Below are positions 16,102-24,238 of a stretch of 64,000 nt of DNA, piece after piece. Origin of the DNA: Chitinophagaceae bacterium. Lineage in GTDB: Bacteria > Bacteroidota > Bacteroidia > Chitinophagales > Chitinophagaceae. The stretch covers positions 1-64,000 of the forward strand of contig JANWIJ010000082.1 of the NCBI GenBank assembly GCA_025449935.1, in the 5' to 3' direction. The notes under the pieces are model-generated. The model was not told the DNA's origin, did no database searches, and saw only the letters and a program-made list of their open reading frames with translations. The number at the start of each line of letters is the position of its first letter. The first letter of the stretch is position 1. The position numbers and the translations under genes were made by a program.

Positions 16102-17244
16102 TTACTCTATAATAATTTTCGCTGTTAATTTCCTTCCTGATCGTTTATTCGTTAAGACCAGGAAATAACTGCCGGCAGCAAGGGGTGGCATATCTATATT
16201 CAGCAATCGTGCTGCGGCATCGATCCATATTTCTTTAAAATGTACAGACTGGCCACCCGGGTTCAACAATTGAAACAAATAGTATCCTTCTTCTTTTTGA
16301 CTTAATTCAATATTGATATTAGCACCGGTTGTAACCGGGTTTGGATAGACAAGTATTCTGCCTGGTTCACTTGTCGCGGTTTCGGGTATTATTCTGGTGT
16401 CTTCCTTTTTTGCCTGTTTTTTAACGATCTCCCCCTGGATCATACTGACTGTTCCTGTCTGCCAACTGCAATTGCTATTCATGGCCTGCCGGGAAGTCAA
16501 TACCACTTCAGGCAATAGAATACCTGACCTTAAATTGATCAATAATTCAGAGTCCACGGCATCCTCCCGGTTTACCTGCACGCCTGTTTTTTCGAAACCT
16601 GCGGAGGAAACCTGCAATACACTATCACCCGACAAGGATGAAACCGGGATACTGAAATTTCCAAGTTCATCAGCCATTACCCGGAACCCTTTTTTTCCTG
16701 TTTCAATAGATGCAAATGGTATAGCTTCCCCGTTTTCATCGACAACTCGTCCTTTGATGCTTGTTTTGTAAACAACTGGTTTTACAGCGACGGTATCGCA
16801 AACTTTCTTATCCTGCTTTTCATCCTTTGCAGGTATGATGGTGGTGGGCAGTATCATGCCCAGTGTCCGCATCTCGTTGGTCGCCGGAACCCGGATAGTA
16901 TCTTTTTCCGTTGGCCTGGCAATTTTTCCAATTTTTTGAGTTTGCCCCGCTGCTTTTGAAATAAATAAGGCAGGCAAAGCGATCTGGAAAAAATATTTCA
17001 GCCAGGGGATTCTTTTCCTTGAAATTTCCAGGTCCCTCTCCAGCTGATCTGTCATAAAACGGCCGCAAACGGAACCTGTAGATGGCTTTTTGAAGAACTG
17101 GGCAACTTCCCTGTCGCTCATGTTGCTGAAATCAATGACCTGCTTCTGGCAGGAGCCGCAGAATTTCCCCTTCTGAACGGGGCTCATGTTATCCCAGTTT
17201 TCATGACATGGTATGGGGATCGAGAGTTGAATTTTTTTACTCAT
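16102..17244 (-). CDS. CxxC/transmembrane protein with CarboxypepD_reg-like domain and T9SS type A sorting domain
   Basis: A 380-residue protein with unusual layout. Residues 1-75 form a Cys-containing domain (C13, C29, C32, C60; segments PCHENWDNMSP and KFCGSCQKQVIDF) that looks like a small metal-binding module. A hydrophobic helix at about 82-100 ends in KAAGQTQ, like the end of a signal peptide. Then come a linker, a CarboxypepD_reg-like Ig-type domain (about 168-245) and, from ILVYPNP on, an 80-residue type A C-terminal sorting domain of the type IX secretion system. By established knowledge such tails direct proteins over the outer membrane. With no standard N-terminal signal peptide, export must rely on the internal helix. 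Partner and function unknown. Confidence 0.8.
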   Translation of the reverse strand: MSKKIQLSIPIPCHENWDNMSPVQKGKFCGSCQKQVIDFSNMSDREVAQFFKKPSTGSVCGRFMTDQLERDLEISRKRIPWLKYFFQIALPALFISKAAGQTQKIGKIARPTEKDTIRVPATNEMRTLGMILPTTIIPAKDEKQDKKVCDTVAVKPVVYKTSIKGRVVDENGEAIPFASIETGKKGFRVMADELGNFSIPVSSLSGDSVLQVSSAGFEKTGVQVNREDAVDSELLINLRSGILLPEVVLTSRQAMNSNCSWQTGTVSMIQGEIVKKQAKKEDTRIIPETATSEPGRILVYPNPVTTGANINIELSQKEEGYYLFQLLNPGGQSVHFKEIWIDAAARLLNIDMPPLAAGSYFLVLTNKRSGRKLTAKIIIE

Positions 17245-17423
17245 ATTAGGTAGTTATTGAACTAATACTTTCCCTGATGCAGCCACCCGGCCGTTTTCAT
17301 AAACCAATTGAATAATATATACCACGGCGGTTCAGCATGGTGAAACAGGGACCGGACACAAACCGGGGAAAAGGGGAAATAATATTTTCATACCCCTGGT
17401 TGTATTATCATTCCGATCAAAGA

Positions 17424-17445
17424 ACCTGTCTGCGGCCAGGCAGGT
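17424..17445. repeat. Palindromic repeat ACCTGYCTG-CGGC-CAGGCAGGT
   Basis: Arms of 9 bp with one wobble around CGGC. It belongs to a GCCTGC/GCAGGC family with further members at 18833-18846 and 24171-24180. Confidence 0.65.
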
Positions 17446-17451
17446 GGCCAT

Positions 17452-17479
17452 CAAAAAGGGGCTGGTAGAAACCAGCCCC
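17452..17479 (-). terminator. Intrinsic terminator for the QW-repeat gene
   Basis: On the minus strand a 9-bp stem (GGGGCTGGT with ACCAGCCCC) and short loop are followed by TTTTTGA. It lies 35 bp behind the stop codon. The rest of the 269-bp gap (17245-17513) shows only the palindromic repeat at 17424. Confidence 0.85.
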
Positions 17480-17513
17480 GTATCACTAACCGGCTGTTAA
17501 ATGATTAGCCATT

Positions 17514-18875
17514 TCACTTCGGATGCTGCTGCATCGAAAATTGCATATCGTTATGTATGGAAAGTATCAGTATACAGGTAGCTGTACAGAAAACGGGGCT
17601 CGTAATACAATGGTGCCCATTCCAGCTTCCATCCTGGTTCTGGATATTCACCAGTTTACCGGACATCATATCATACCATTTTTTCCACTCATTCGCCCCC
17701 TGCATCAGCATACTTTCCCCCGTCATCAGGAAACTCATAAACTCCTCACCCCCGTTATTCCCAAATCCCTGCATGACATCATCCCTTACCGCCTGTGCCT
17801 GTGATGCCTGGTTGATGGAATAAGCTGTATAGAGTTCTTTGGCGTCGTTCGTTTCTACCCCCGATGCCCGCAGGTTATCTTCCGTTACTTTATCATCTTT
17901 TATTTTTCCTTCCCTCTTTGCTTTCTCCACAATATTTTTTGCTCTTTTTGATTCTTTGGCGCTGGCCCTGGTTGTACTTGACAAACCATAAAGCATCACT
18001 CCCGCAGCCTTGCCGGTTTCTACGGAGTTGGTTTTTACATCAAAATTCCTGTTCTGGTAGGCATAACCCCTGACCAGTACTGCGGAATCAACACGCCTGC
18101 CTACATCACCGGCACTTTCCAGCGCGTTATTCGCTAAGGCAGACTGCAATACCGGGGCCCATCCCCCATCTTTCCAGCTACCATCGGCGTCCTGTCCCTG
18201 CTGGATTCTTGCAACACATTTATCCAGCGCTTTTTCAATTCTCTTTTTTAGTTGCTCATCGCTGATCTCGTACCGGAGCATATTAGTAAAAAACTGTGCA
18301 GTCAGTATGACATCAATGTTTCTGCCGAGTTTGGTTTGCGGTTGTGTATTGCTGAGTGTAGTGAGGTAAGGTTGTTTCGCGGGGCACTCTTCTACAACTT
18401 TTAATAAATAGTCAAGTGACTTCTTTAAATTTTTTGAATAGTTGCCTTTTTGCAACGTATTATCTGTTCTCAGCAGCGACATCGCCACCAGGGAAGTGGT
18501 AGCCGGGTCGCTTTGTACGGCATGAGGATCTCTCACTCCCTGTTTGTAATGACTTCCTGCTCCCCATCCTCCATCGTCGCCCTGTGCTTTGCCGATCCAT
18601 TCCAGTCCTTTCTTTACAGCGGCATCAACTTTTTCCGGTGTTTTAAAGGAGCTGATCATTTTTCCTTCCTGGCTGGTATCAATCCCCAGGATTGTTTTCA
18701 TGATACAGACGTGGTTCACATTGGAATTGTTACAACAGCCGAGAACCTTCTTTCCAGGGCTGTCTTTGTAAATTGAGGTGGTTGCCAGCAGCCCCGCAAC
18801 GGCCAGCGCCGAAACTGACAGCAATACACCGCGCCTGCCCGCAGGCAGATTTCGTTTTACCGATAAAAATTTCAT
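17514..18875 (-). CDS. Prenyltransferase/squalene-cyclase-like QW-repeat protein
   Basis: A 453-residue protein with alpha/alpha-barrel repeats of the terpene cyclase or prenyltransferase type. Three QW-like motifs are visible: QGDDGGWG (about 98-105), DADGSW and QNQDGSW near the C-terminus. The cyclase DxDD and DCTAE motifs are missing, so it is probably not a triterpene cyclase. A membrane anchor or signal segment lies at about 17-35 and is followed by GCCNNSNVNHVC, a possible metal or disulfide site. Its neighbour is a VWA protein on the same strand. A palindromic repeat element inside the first 50 bp encodes NLPAGRRG. A surface or periplasmic scaffold is possible; function unknown. Confidence 0.75.
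   Translation of the reverse strand: MKFLSVKRNLPAGRRGVLLSVSALAVAGLLATTSIYKDSPGKKVLGCCNNSNVNHVCIMKTILGIDTSQEGKMISSFKTPEKVDAAVKKGLEWIGKAQGDDGGWGAGSHYKQGVRDPHAVQSDPATTSLVAMSLLRTDNTLQKGNYSKNLKKSLDYLLKVVEECPAKQPYLTTLSNTQPQTKLGRNIDVILTAQFFTNMLRYEISDEQLKKRIEKALDKCVARIQQGQDADGSWKDGGWAPVLQSALANNALESAGDVGRRVDSAVLVRGYAYQNRNFDVKTNSVETGKAAGVMLYGLSSTTRASAKESKRAKNIVEKAKREGKIKDDKVTEDNLRASGVETNDAKELYTAYSINQASQAQAVRDDVMQGFGNNGGEEFMSFLMTGESMLMQGANEWKKWYDMMSGKLVNIQNQDGSWNGHHCITSPVFCTATCILILSIHNDMQFSMQQHPK
18833..18846. repeat. GCCTGC-CC-GCAGGC palindrome inside a coding region
   Basis: Perfect 6-bp arms around CC. It lies in the 5' coding part of the QW-repeat gene and encodes the LPAGRR stretch just before the hydrophobic segment. 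Confidence 0.65.
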
Positions 18876-18929
18876 GGCATTTGTTTTTTTGGTTAAAAAA
18901 GAATTGCCAGCCGGAGTGAGCCGAATTTG

Positions 18930-19046
18930 GTTTATAGTTTTATTGTTTATCGTTTGTGGCTATCGTAAATTTAGATTTAGTGTCATTTGAAACTGCACTG
19001 TTTTATAGAGCTAAAAACCAGAATCCAACAACCACAAACTATAAAC
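18930..19046. repeat. Inverted repeat pair between the VWA and QW-repeat genes
   Basis: GTTTATCGTTTGTGGC at 18945-18960 pairs with ACCACAAACTATAAAC at 19031-19046 (14 of 16 positions), with a further partial copy at 18930-18941. The right arm ends directly at the stop codon (19047) of the VWA gene. The 70 bp between the arms show nothing else. Confidence 0.7.
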
Positions 19047-21011
19047 TCATTTTTTATTCCTGCCCACGGGCATTGAGCCCACTTCTTCTTCATCAGAATC
19101 TGCATCATCTTTTGGTTCAGCCTTACCCTTCGCGCGCATTTGCGCACTTACGACCAGCCTGACAAATTCAGCCCGGTACCCTTCATCATCGGGGCCCTTG
19201 GCTTTACGGGCAAGACTTAGTACATTATCAAAAGAAGCACCTGATTTGAATTCGGAATCGCGGAGCAACATTCCGAACTGGGCAACCGATGCTGCAAATC
19301 GGAAGTTCTCCGATGTTTTTGCAATAGCGACATGGTTGTCTTTAACAGGATGTTCAATTAGTTTGCTTATTTCCCCGTCAGGTGCTTTGTAGCGAAATTT
19401 CACTGTCAGGATTTCATCTGTGTGCGGGGATTTGCTGAGCGGGCTGATATTTTCCTGGTATCTTAATGAATCAACACTCTTGAGGAATTCGCTCTTTACG
19501 CCCACTGGAATTACTTCATACAATGCGGTCACGGTATGACCACTCCCCAGTTCCCCGGCATCTTTTTTATCATCATTAAAATCTTCTTTGGCCAGCATAC
19601 GGTTCTCGTAACCGATGAGGCGGTAGCCCTGCACTTTAGCCGGGTTGAACTCAACCTGCAGCTTTACGTCTTTCGCAATTGTGAACAAAGTGCCTCCAAA
19701 TTCATTTACCAAAACTTTTTTAGCCTCCATAATGCCATCAATGTATGCATGGTTGCCATTCCCTTTATCGGCCAGCTTCTGCATCTTGCTATCCTTGTAA
19801 TTACCCATTCCATAACCCAGGACGGTCAGGAACACACCGCTTTTTCGTTCACTTTCAATCAGTCTTTCCATCGCGTCATCACTGCTTTCGCCAACGTTAA
19901 AATCGCCATCCGTGCAAAGAATGACCCGGTTATTGCCATTCTTTAAAAAATTCTCGCGGGCCGTTTTATACGCGAGTTTGATTCCGGCCCCGCCAGCTGT
20001 TGAACCACCCGCTTCCAGGTTGTCAATCGCTTCTTTAATTTTTGTTTTATTCAACCCGTTGGTTGGTGATAATACCAACCCCGCTGCCCCTGCATATACG
20101 ACAATAGAAACTTTATCCTGCTCCCGGAGCTGGTCAACCAGCATTTTCATAGAGGCTTTTACCAGCCCGATTCTTTCAGCGCCCTGCATGGAACCGGATA
20201 CATCAATTAAGAAAACAAGGTTTGAGGCGGGTAAATTTTCGGTTGGTATTTTTTTGCCCTGTAAGCCGATCAGCACCAGCTTGTGATCTTTGTTCCAGGG
20301 AGCATCTGAAATTTCCGTGTTGATGGAAAAAGGATCATCCCCGGATGGTTGTGGATACTCGTACTTAAAGTAATTTACCATTTCCTCAATCCTTACCGCC
20401 CCTGCAGGAGGTAATTGACCCTGGTTCAGGAATCGACGGACATTACTGTAGGAAGCAGCATCCACGTCTATTGAAAAAGTGGAAAGAGGGTTATCATTGA
20501 CTTTTAGGAATTTATTTTCGGCAATATGATCATAGCCTTCGGTGTTATGATCTTCCCGGTCATCCATGTCGCGGTAAAAATTCATGGACCTGTCCGGAGA
20601 CGGGGAAATATAACCCGACGGGCTGTTCATACCCCGAACTCTTAATGCAGAAGCTCCATCTGCTTTCATCTTCTTCATCGCATATCCTGTAACCACGACC
20701 TCCTGGGCGGATCCTGATGCGGGCTTCATGGTAACATTGATGATTAACCTTCCTTCAATTTTTATTTCTGCCGTCTCATATCCTACCGCAGAAAAAACCA
20801 GTGTCCCGGATGATTTGGGAACCGTGATCCGGTACACACCTTTGGCATCAGCCGTGGTGCCCTGCATAGTACCCCTCAATACGATGCTGGCCGAAGGGAC
20901 CGGGCTTCCTTTTTCGTCTGTTATTGTGCCGGAGACCGTATGTGAATGAACAGGCCGGAATGCCAGGCCAAATAAAATGACCGGCACGAGCAGGAGCAGG
21001 AAACGTTTCAT
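19047..21011 (-). CDS. VWA domain protein (YfbK type) with CarboxypepD_reg-like N-terminus
   Basis: A 654-residue exported protein. Signal peptide about 1-22. Residues about 24-98 form a CarboxypepD_reg-like domain (SGTITDEKGSPVPSAS), followed by EVVVTGYAMKK, the same link that joins this domain to the plug in SusC-type receptors; here no receptor follows. A YfbK/Bap-type N-terminal region with STFSIDVDAASYSNVRRFL leads into the VWA domain with an intact MIDAS (D270, S272, S274 in DVSGSMQG) and then a C-terminal DUF3520-like region. VWA domains bind protein ligands through a metal. It is divergent from an ECF sigma gene with 82 bp between, so the two may be linked in regulation. Confidence 0.85.
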   Translation of the reverse strand: MKRFLLLLVPVILFGLAFRPVHSHTVSGTITDEKGSPVPSASIVLRGTMQGTTADAKGVYRITVPKSSGTLVFSAVGYETAEIKIEGRLIINVTMKPASGSAQEVVVTGYAMKKMKADGASALRVRGMNSPSGYISPSPDRSMNFYRDMDDREDHNTEGYDHIAENKFLKVNDNPLSTFSIDVDAASYSNVRRFLNQGQLPPAGAVRIEEMVNYFKYEYPQPSGDDPFSINTEISDAPWNKDHKLVLIGLQGKKIPTENLPASNLVFLIDVSGSMQGAERIGLVKASMKMLVDQLREQDKVSIVVYAGAAGLVLSPTNGLNKTKIKEAIDNLEAGGSTAGGAGIKLAYKTARENFLKNGNNRVILCTDGDFNVGESSDDAMERLIESERKSGVFLTVLGYGMGNYKDSKMQKLADKGNGNHAYIDGIMEAKKVLVNEFGGTLFTIAKDVKLQVEFNPAKVQGYRLIGYENRMLAKEDFNDDKKDAGELGSGHTVTALYEVIPVGVKSEFLKSVDSLRYQENISPLSKSPHTDEILTVKFRYKAPDGEISKLIEHPVKDNHVAIAKTSENFRFAASVAQFGMLLRDSEFKSGASFDNVLSLARKAKGPDDEGYRAEFVRLVVSAQMRAKGKAEPKDDADSDEEEVGSMPVGRNKK

Positions 21012-21024
21012 AAAATGTATTTAG

Positions 21025-21069
21025 ATACCCGGATGCGGGTATTTTAGCAATTGCATAAGCATGCATAAG
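21025..21069. promoter_or_regulatory. Inverted and direct repeats in the VWA/sigma divergent region
   Basis: An inverted repeat ATACCCG-GATG-CGGGTAT at 21025-21042 is followed by two GCATAAG copies at 21053 and 21063, 10 bp (one helical turn) apart. They lie between the divergent starts and could be sites for a regulator of either gene. A TAATTTTA element at 21082-21089 may be the -7 of the sigma gene. Confidence 0.4.
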
Positions 21070-21093
21070 TTTTTTATTTGCTAATTTTAGCCG

Positions 21094-21687
21094 TTGGCCT
21101 TTATTAAAAACATATCCCACACCGCCCTAACCGATAAAGAGCTGGTATTCCTGTATAAAGAATCGGGTGATATGACCGTCCTTGGAGAGCTTTACCAGCG
21201 GTACATGGACCTTGTCTATGGGGTATGTCTCAAGTATTATAAAGAACCTGAATCTGCCAAGGACAGTGTGATGCTGATTTTTGAAGAACTGGTATCAAAA
21301 TTGAAAAAACATGAGGTGGACAATTTCAGGGGCTGGCTGCACCAGCTGGCGAAAAACCATTGCCTGATGCAGCTGCGGACACCCCGGAACATGAAAACGG
21401 TTGAGTTTAAGACTGAACTTGTGCAATCGGAAGAAAATGTGCATCTGAACGGAGTGCTGGAAAAAGAGGAGAATTTCAAAAAACTGGAATACTGCCTCGG
21501 TACACTGACCCGGGAACAACGGGAAGCTGTAAAACTGTTTTACCTGGAGGCAAAATGCTATAATGAGATTGTTGAAATAACCGGGCAGGAATGGAACCAG
21601 GTGAGAAGTTTGATACAGAACGGAAGAAGGAACCTGAAGATATGTATGGAGAGATCCGAAGTCAGGAGCCGTGGCTCGGAAGCCTGA
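21094..21687 (+). CDS. ECF-type RNA polymerase sigma factor
   Basis: A sigma-70 family protein of 197 residues. Region 2 (about 25-90) has YQRYMDLVYGVCLKYYKEPESAKDSV, and region 4 (about 135-185) has LTREQREAVKLFYLE and a helix-turn-helix ending in VRSLIQNGRRNLKI. There is no region 3 or 1.1, as in ECF factors. The start is a TTG at 21094; an in-frame stop at 21088 excludes anything earlier. A membrane protein with a cytoplasmic helical domain follows after 97 bp and is a likely partner. Targets cannot be predicted, but the divergent VWA gene is a candidate. Confidence 0.85.
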   Translation: MAFIKNISHTALTDKELVFLYKESGDMTVLGELYQRYMDLVYGVCLKYYKEPESAKDSVMLIFEELVSKLKKHEVDNFRGWLHQLAKNHCLMQLRTPRNMKTVEFKTELVQSEENVHLNGVLEKEENFKKLEYCLGTLTREQREAVKLFYLEAKCYNEIVEITGQEWNQVRSLIQNGRRNLKICMERSEVRSRGSEA

Positions 21688-21784
21688 GCAAGAAATAAGC
21701 CCGGGGGGCCAGGTTCAAAAATTGTGAACTTTGAAAGATGATTATTTATAAAACAAACTAAATATTCCCTGCAGGGTTGGGGTC

Positions 21785-23194
21785 ATGGCAACAGATAATA
21801 ACATAAAGAAATATACCGCCGCTGATATAGAAAAATATCACCAGCGCCAGCTATCCGCAAAAGAAATGCATGAGCTGGAAAAAGCGGCCCTTGATGATCC
21901 CTTCCTGGCCGATGCGCTGGAGGGTTACAACAACCCGGGCGTGAATCTGGCCGATGATATGGCTGTCCTCAATAAGAGACTCCAGGAAAGAACGGAACAG
22001 GCAAAAATAATTTCTCTTAAAAAAGGCGGGCGCAGTTTTTTCCCTTTTCTGCGGGTAGCCGCCATGATCGTTGTCCTGGCAGGGGCAGGTTACCTCGTTT
22101 TCCAGTTTGGCTTTAATAAGAAAGAAGACAGCATTGCCCAAACTGAGCCTTTTAAAAAAGCTGAAATAAAAACAACTGATAGTATTGTTTCCACAACCGG
22201 GGAGGTCGACCAGGTTACAGCAAAAAACGCCCCTGAACCAACGAAAGGAGAACCGGCTAAGGCAATTAATACTGGAAAACAACCTGCTGAAATCCACCGT
22301 GAAATCAAGGACGAAACAACGCTTTCAGCAGGAAAAGCAAATGCTGATATGGAGGCCGGCATCAACAAAACAAACCCGGTGGTCAATGCTCCTGCAGAAA
22401 AACAGGAAGAAATTGCCAGGGCTTCAGCAGATGATAAATTTAAAAAACAACAGGCAAAAGAAGCTCCAGCCAAAACAGTGGAGGGTTACACGGACATCAG
22501 CGATAAAGATGCAGCAGAAAAGAAAATGAGGCAGGTCACTGCTACCGGCAATACCCGCGATATAACATCCAGCCGTAAAGCAGACAACCAGCCGTATCGC
22601 AACCAGGTAACCAATACCTTCCGTGGCCGGGTAACAGATGGATCTAATATTGGAGTACCATTTGCCAATGTGACCAATATCCAGGATAATGCGGGAACTT
22701 ATACCGATGCCAATGGCTTTTTCAATTTTACATCGCCCGATACGGTGTTAAATGTGCAGGTGCGTTCTATTGGTTTTGAAAACAATGTTTCCCAGCTGAG
22801 AAACGATGTTGCGAACAACCAGGTGATATTACGCGATGACCGGAGCTTGAATGAAATGGTAATCAGTAATAGCCGGCCAAATGCAGAAGCCCGTTCCCGC
22901 AATGTTACAAATACACTGGAAGAGCCCGAACCTGCCGATGGCTGGGCCAACTATGATGCTTACCTGGCTAATAACCTGAATATTCCGCAGGACTATAAAA
23001 CAAAACCGGTAAACAATCCTTCTGTGGAAATTTCCTTTGAGGTTGATAAAAACGGCGAACCCACCAATATCCGGATTGAAAGATCGCTTTGCAAAAAGTG
23101 TGATAAAGAAGCGATCCGCCTGGTCAAAGAAGGGCCAAAGTGGAAACCCAACGCCAATAAGAAAGGAAGGACGACCGTTACCATTAATTTCTGA
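21785..23194 (+). CDS. Membrane protein with anti-sigma-like N-terminus, CarboxypepD_reg-like domain and TonB C-terminal domain
   Basis: A 469-residue single-pass membrane protein. The cytoplasmic N-terminus (TAADIEKYHQRQLSAKEM, then a conserved DDPFLADALEGY) is typical of Bacteroidota proteins encoded after ECF sigma genes. One membrane helix spans about 86-108. A long Ala/Lys/Glu-rich periplasmic linker leads to a CarboxypepD_reg-like domain (about 278-355) and a TonB C-terminal domain (about 390-469) with VEISFEVDKNGEPTNIRIERS and a CKKC pair. By inference it holds the sigma factor at the membrane and senses or pulls on an outer-membrane partner. It does not have a FecR domain. Confidence 0.82.
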   Translation: MATDNNIKKYTAADIEKYHQRQLSAKEMHELEKAALDDPFLADALEGYNNPGVNLADDMAVLNKRLQERTEQAKIISLKKGGRSFFPFLRVAAMIVVLAGAGYLVFQFGFNKKEDSIAQTEPFKKAEIKTTDSIVSTTGEVDQVTAKNAPEPTKGEPAKAINTGKQPAEIHREIKDETTLSAGKANADMEAGINKTNPVVNAPAEKQEEIARASADDKFKKQQAKEAPAKTVEGYTDISDKDAAEKKMRQVTATGNTRDITSSRKADNQPYRNQVTNTFRGRVTDGSNIGVPFANVTNIQDNAGTYTDANGFFNFTSPDTVLNVQVRSIGFENNVSQLRNDVANNQVILRDDRSLNEMVISNSRPNAEARSRNVTNTLEEPEPADGWANYDAYLANNLNIPQDYKTKPVNNPSVEISFEVDKNGEPTNIRIERSLCKKCDKEAIRLVKEGPKWKPNANKKGRTTVTINF

Positions 23195-23288
23195 TGCTTC
23201 AACCAGCCATGAATGATGACTGGTATCCGGCCCGGCGCCACACTTTCCGCCTTCTAATTCATTCCTGCCATTCTTTTTCCCTTTCCCT

Positions 23289-23296
23289 TACCTTTG
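23289..23296 (+). promoter_or_regulatory. -7 promoter element for the DUF2911 gene
   Basis: TACCTTTG, exact TAnnTTTG match, 21 bp before the ATG at 23318. No convincing -33 element. Confidence 0.5.
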
Positions 23297-23317
23297 CCTC
23301 TCTAAAAATTTGCTTGT

Positions 23318-24154
23318 ATGAAAAAATTATTTATCAGTGCTATTGCGCTATTCTCTTTATTTTCCGCTGGTGCCCAATCCTTAACTACACCACAGCCCAG
23401 CCCAACTCAAACTATTAAACAAAATTTTGGTCTTTCTTCCATTGAACTTTCCTATTCCCGCCCCGGTATGAAAGGAAGGAAAATATTTGGAGACCTGGTT
23501 CCTTTTGGAAATGTCTGGCGCACCGGTGCCAACCAGGCTACCACGCTAACCTTTGCGGACGATGTAACTATCGGCGGCACTAAAGTAAAAGCAGGGAAAT
23601 ATGGATTGCTGAGCATCCCAGATAAAAATAACTGGACGCTTATCATCAGCAAACAACTGGATGTAACCAGCCCTGCTGGTTATAAACAAGACCAGGATGT
23701 GGTGAGGGTGGATGCAAAACCCATGAAAATGGATGATAACATGGAAACCTTTACGATGCAGTTTGCCAATGTAAAACCGAATGCCTGCGAATTGCACCTG
23801 ATGTGGGAAAACACAGCGGTTTCATTACCCATCACTACAGACGTGGAAACCAAAGTAATGGGACAGATCGACCAGTTGATGAATAAGGACAATAAACCTT
23901 ATTTTAATGCCGCGATGTATTACCTGGAAACCGGCAAAGACCTGAACCAGGCACTCGCGTGGTTTGATAAAGCGGTGGAATTAAACCCCTCTGCTTTCTG
24001 GATCCATCACCAGCGGGCGAATGCGCTGGCAAAACTGGGCAAGAAAGAAGAAGCTAAGAAAGCAGCAGAAAAATCAAAAGAGCTGGCTACTACTGCCAAG
24101 AACGATGACTATGTAAAACTGAATGAAAAACTCCTGGCAGAACTGAAAAAATAA
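23318..24154 (+). CDS. DUF2911 domain protein with TPR-like tail
   Basis: An exported protein of 278 residues. Signal peptide about 1-19 (LFSAGAQ). The DUF2911 domain covers about 35-175 with the family pattern IELSYSRPGMKGRKIFG, VPFGNVWRTGANQATTL and GKYGLLSIP. The last 90 residues carry TPR-type helices (NAAMYYLETGKDLNQALAWFDKAVEL). DUF2911 proteins are common in Bacteroidota and of unknown role. Own promoter and terminator, so monocistronic. Confidence 0.88.
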   Translation: MKKLFISAIALFSLFSAGAQSLTTPQPSPTQTIKQNFGLSSIELSYSRPGMKGRKIFGDLVPFGNVWRTGANQATTLTFADDVTIGGTKVKAGKYGLLSIPDKNNWTLIISKQLDVTSPAGYKQDQDVVRVDAKPMKMDDNMETFTMQFANVKPNACELHLMWENTAVSLPITTDVETKVMGQIDQLMNKDNKPYFNAAMYYLETGKDLNQALAWFDKAVELNPSAFWIHHQRANALAKLGKKEEAKKAAEKSKELATTAKNDDYVKLNEKLLAELKK

Positions 24155-24170
24155 AACTTCCGGCTCTCCT

Positions 24171-24180
24171 GCCTGCAGGC
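24171..24180. repeat. GCCTGCAGGC palindrome
   Basis: A perfect 10-bp palindrome 16 bp after the stop codon of the DUF2911 gene, third member of the GCCTGC/GCAGGC family in the window. Confidence 0.5.
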
Positions 24181-24208
24181 CGAAGGCCCTAAATCACAAA
24201 AAAATTTC

Positions 24209-24238
24209 AAAGCTCCTTATACCGGGAGCTTTTTTTTG
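24209..24238 (+). terminator. Intrinsic terminator, overlapping the end of the convergent symporter gene
   Basis: AAAGCTCC at 24209-24216 pairs with GGAGCTTT at 24225-24232 and runs into T residues. It serves the plus-strand DUF2911 gene, while its right part encodes the last residues and stop codon (24217-24219) of the minus-strand symporter. Confidence 0.8.

Noticed and set aside
17514-18875. Squalene-hopene cyclase
   Set aside because: QW motifs are present, but DxDD and the substrate-site motifs are absent and the protein is too short.
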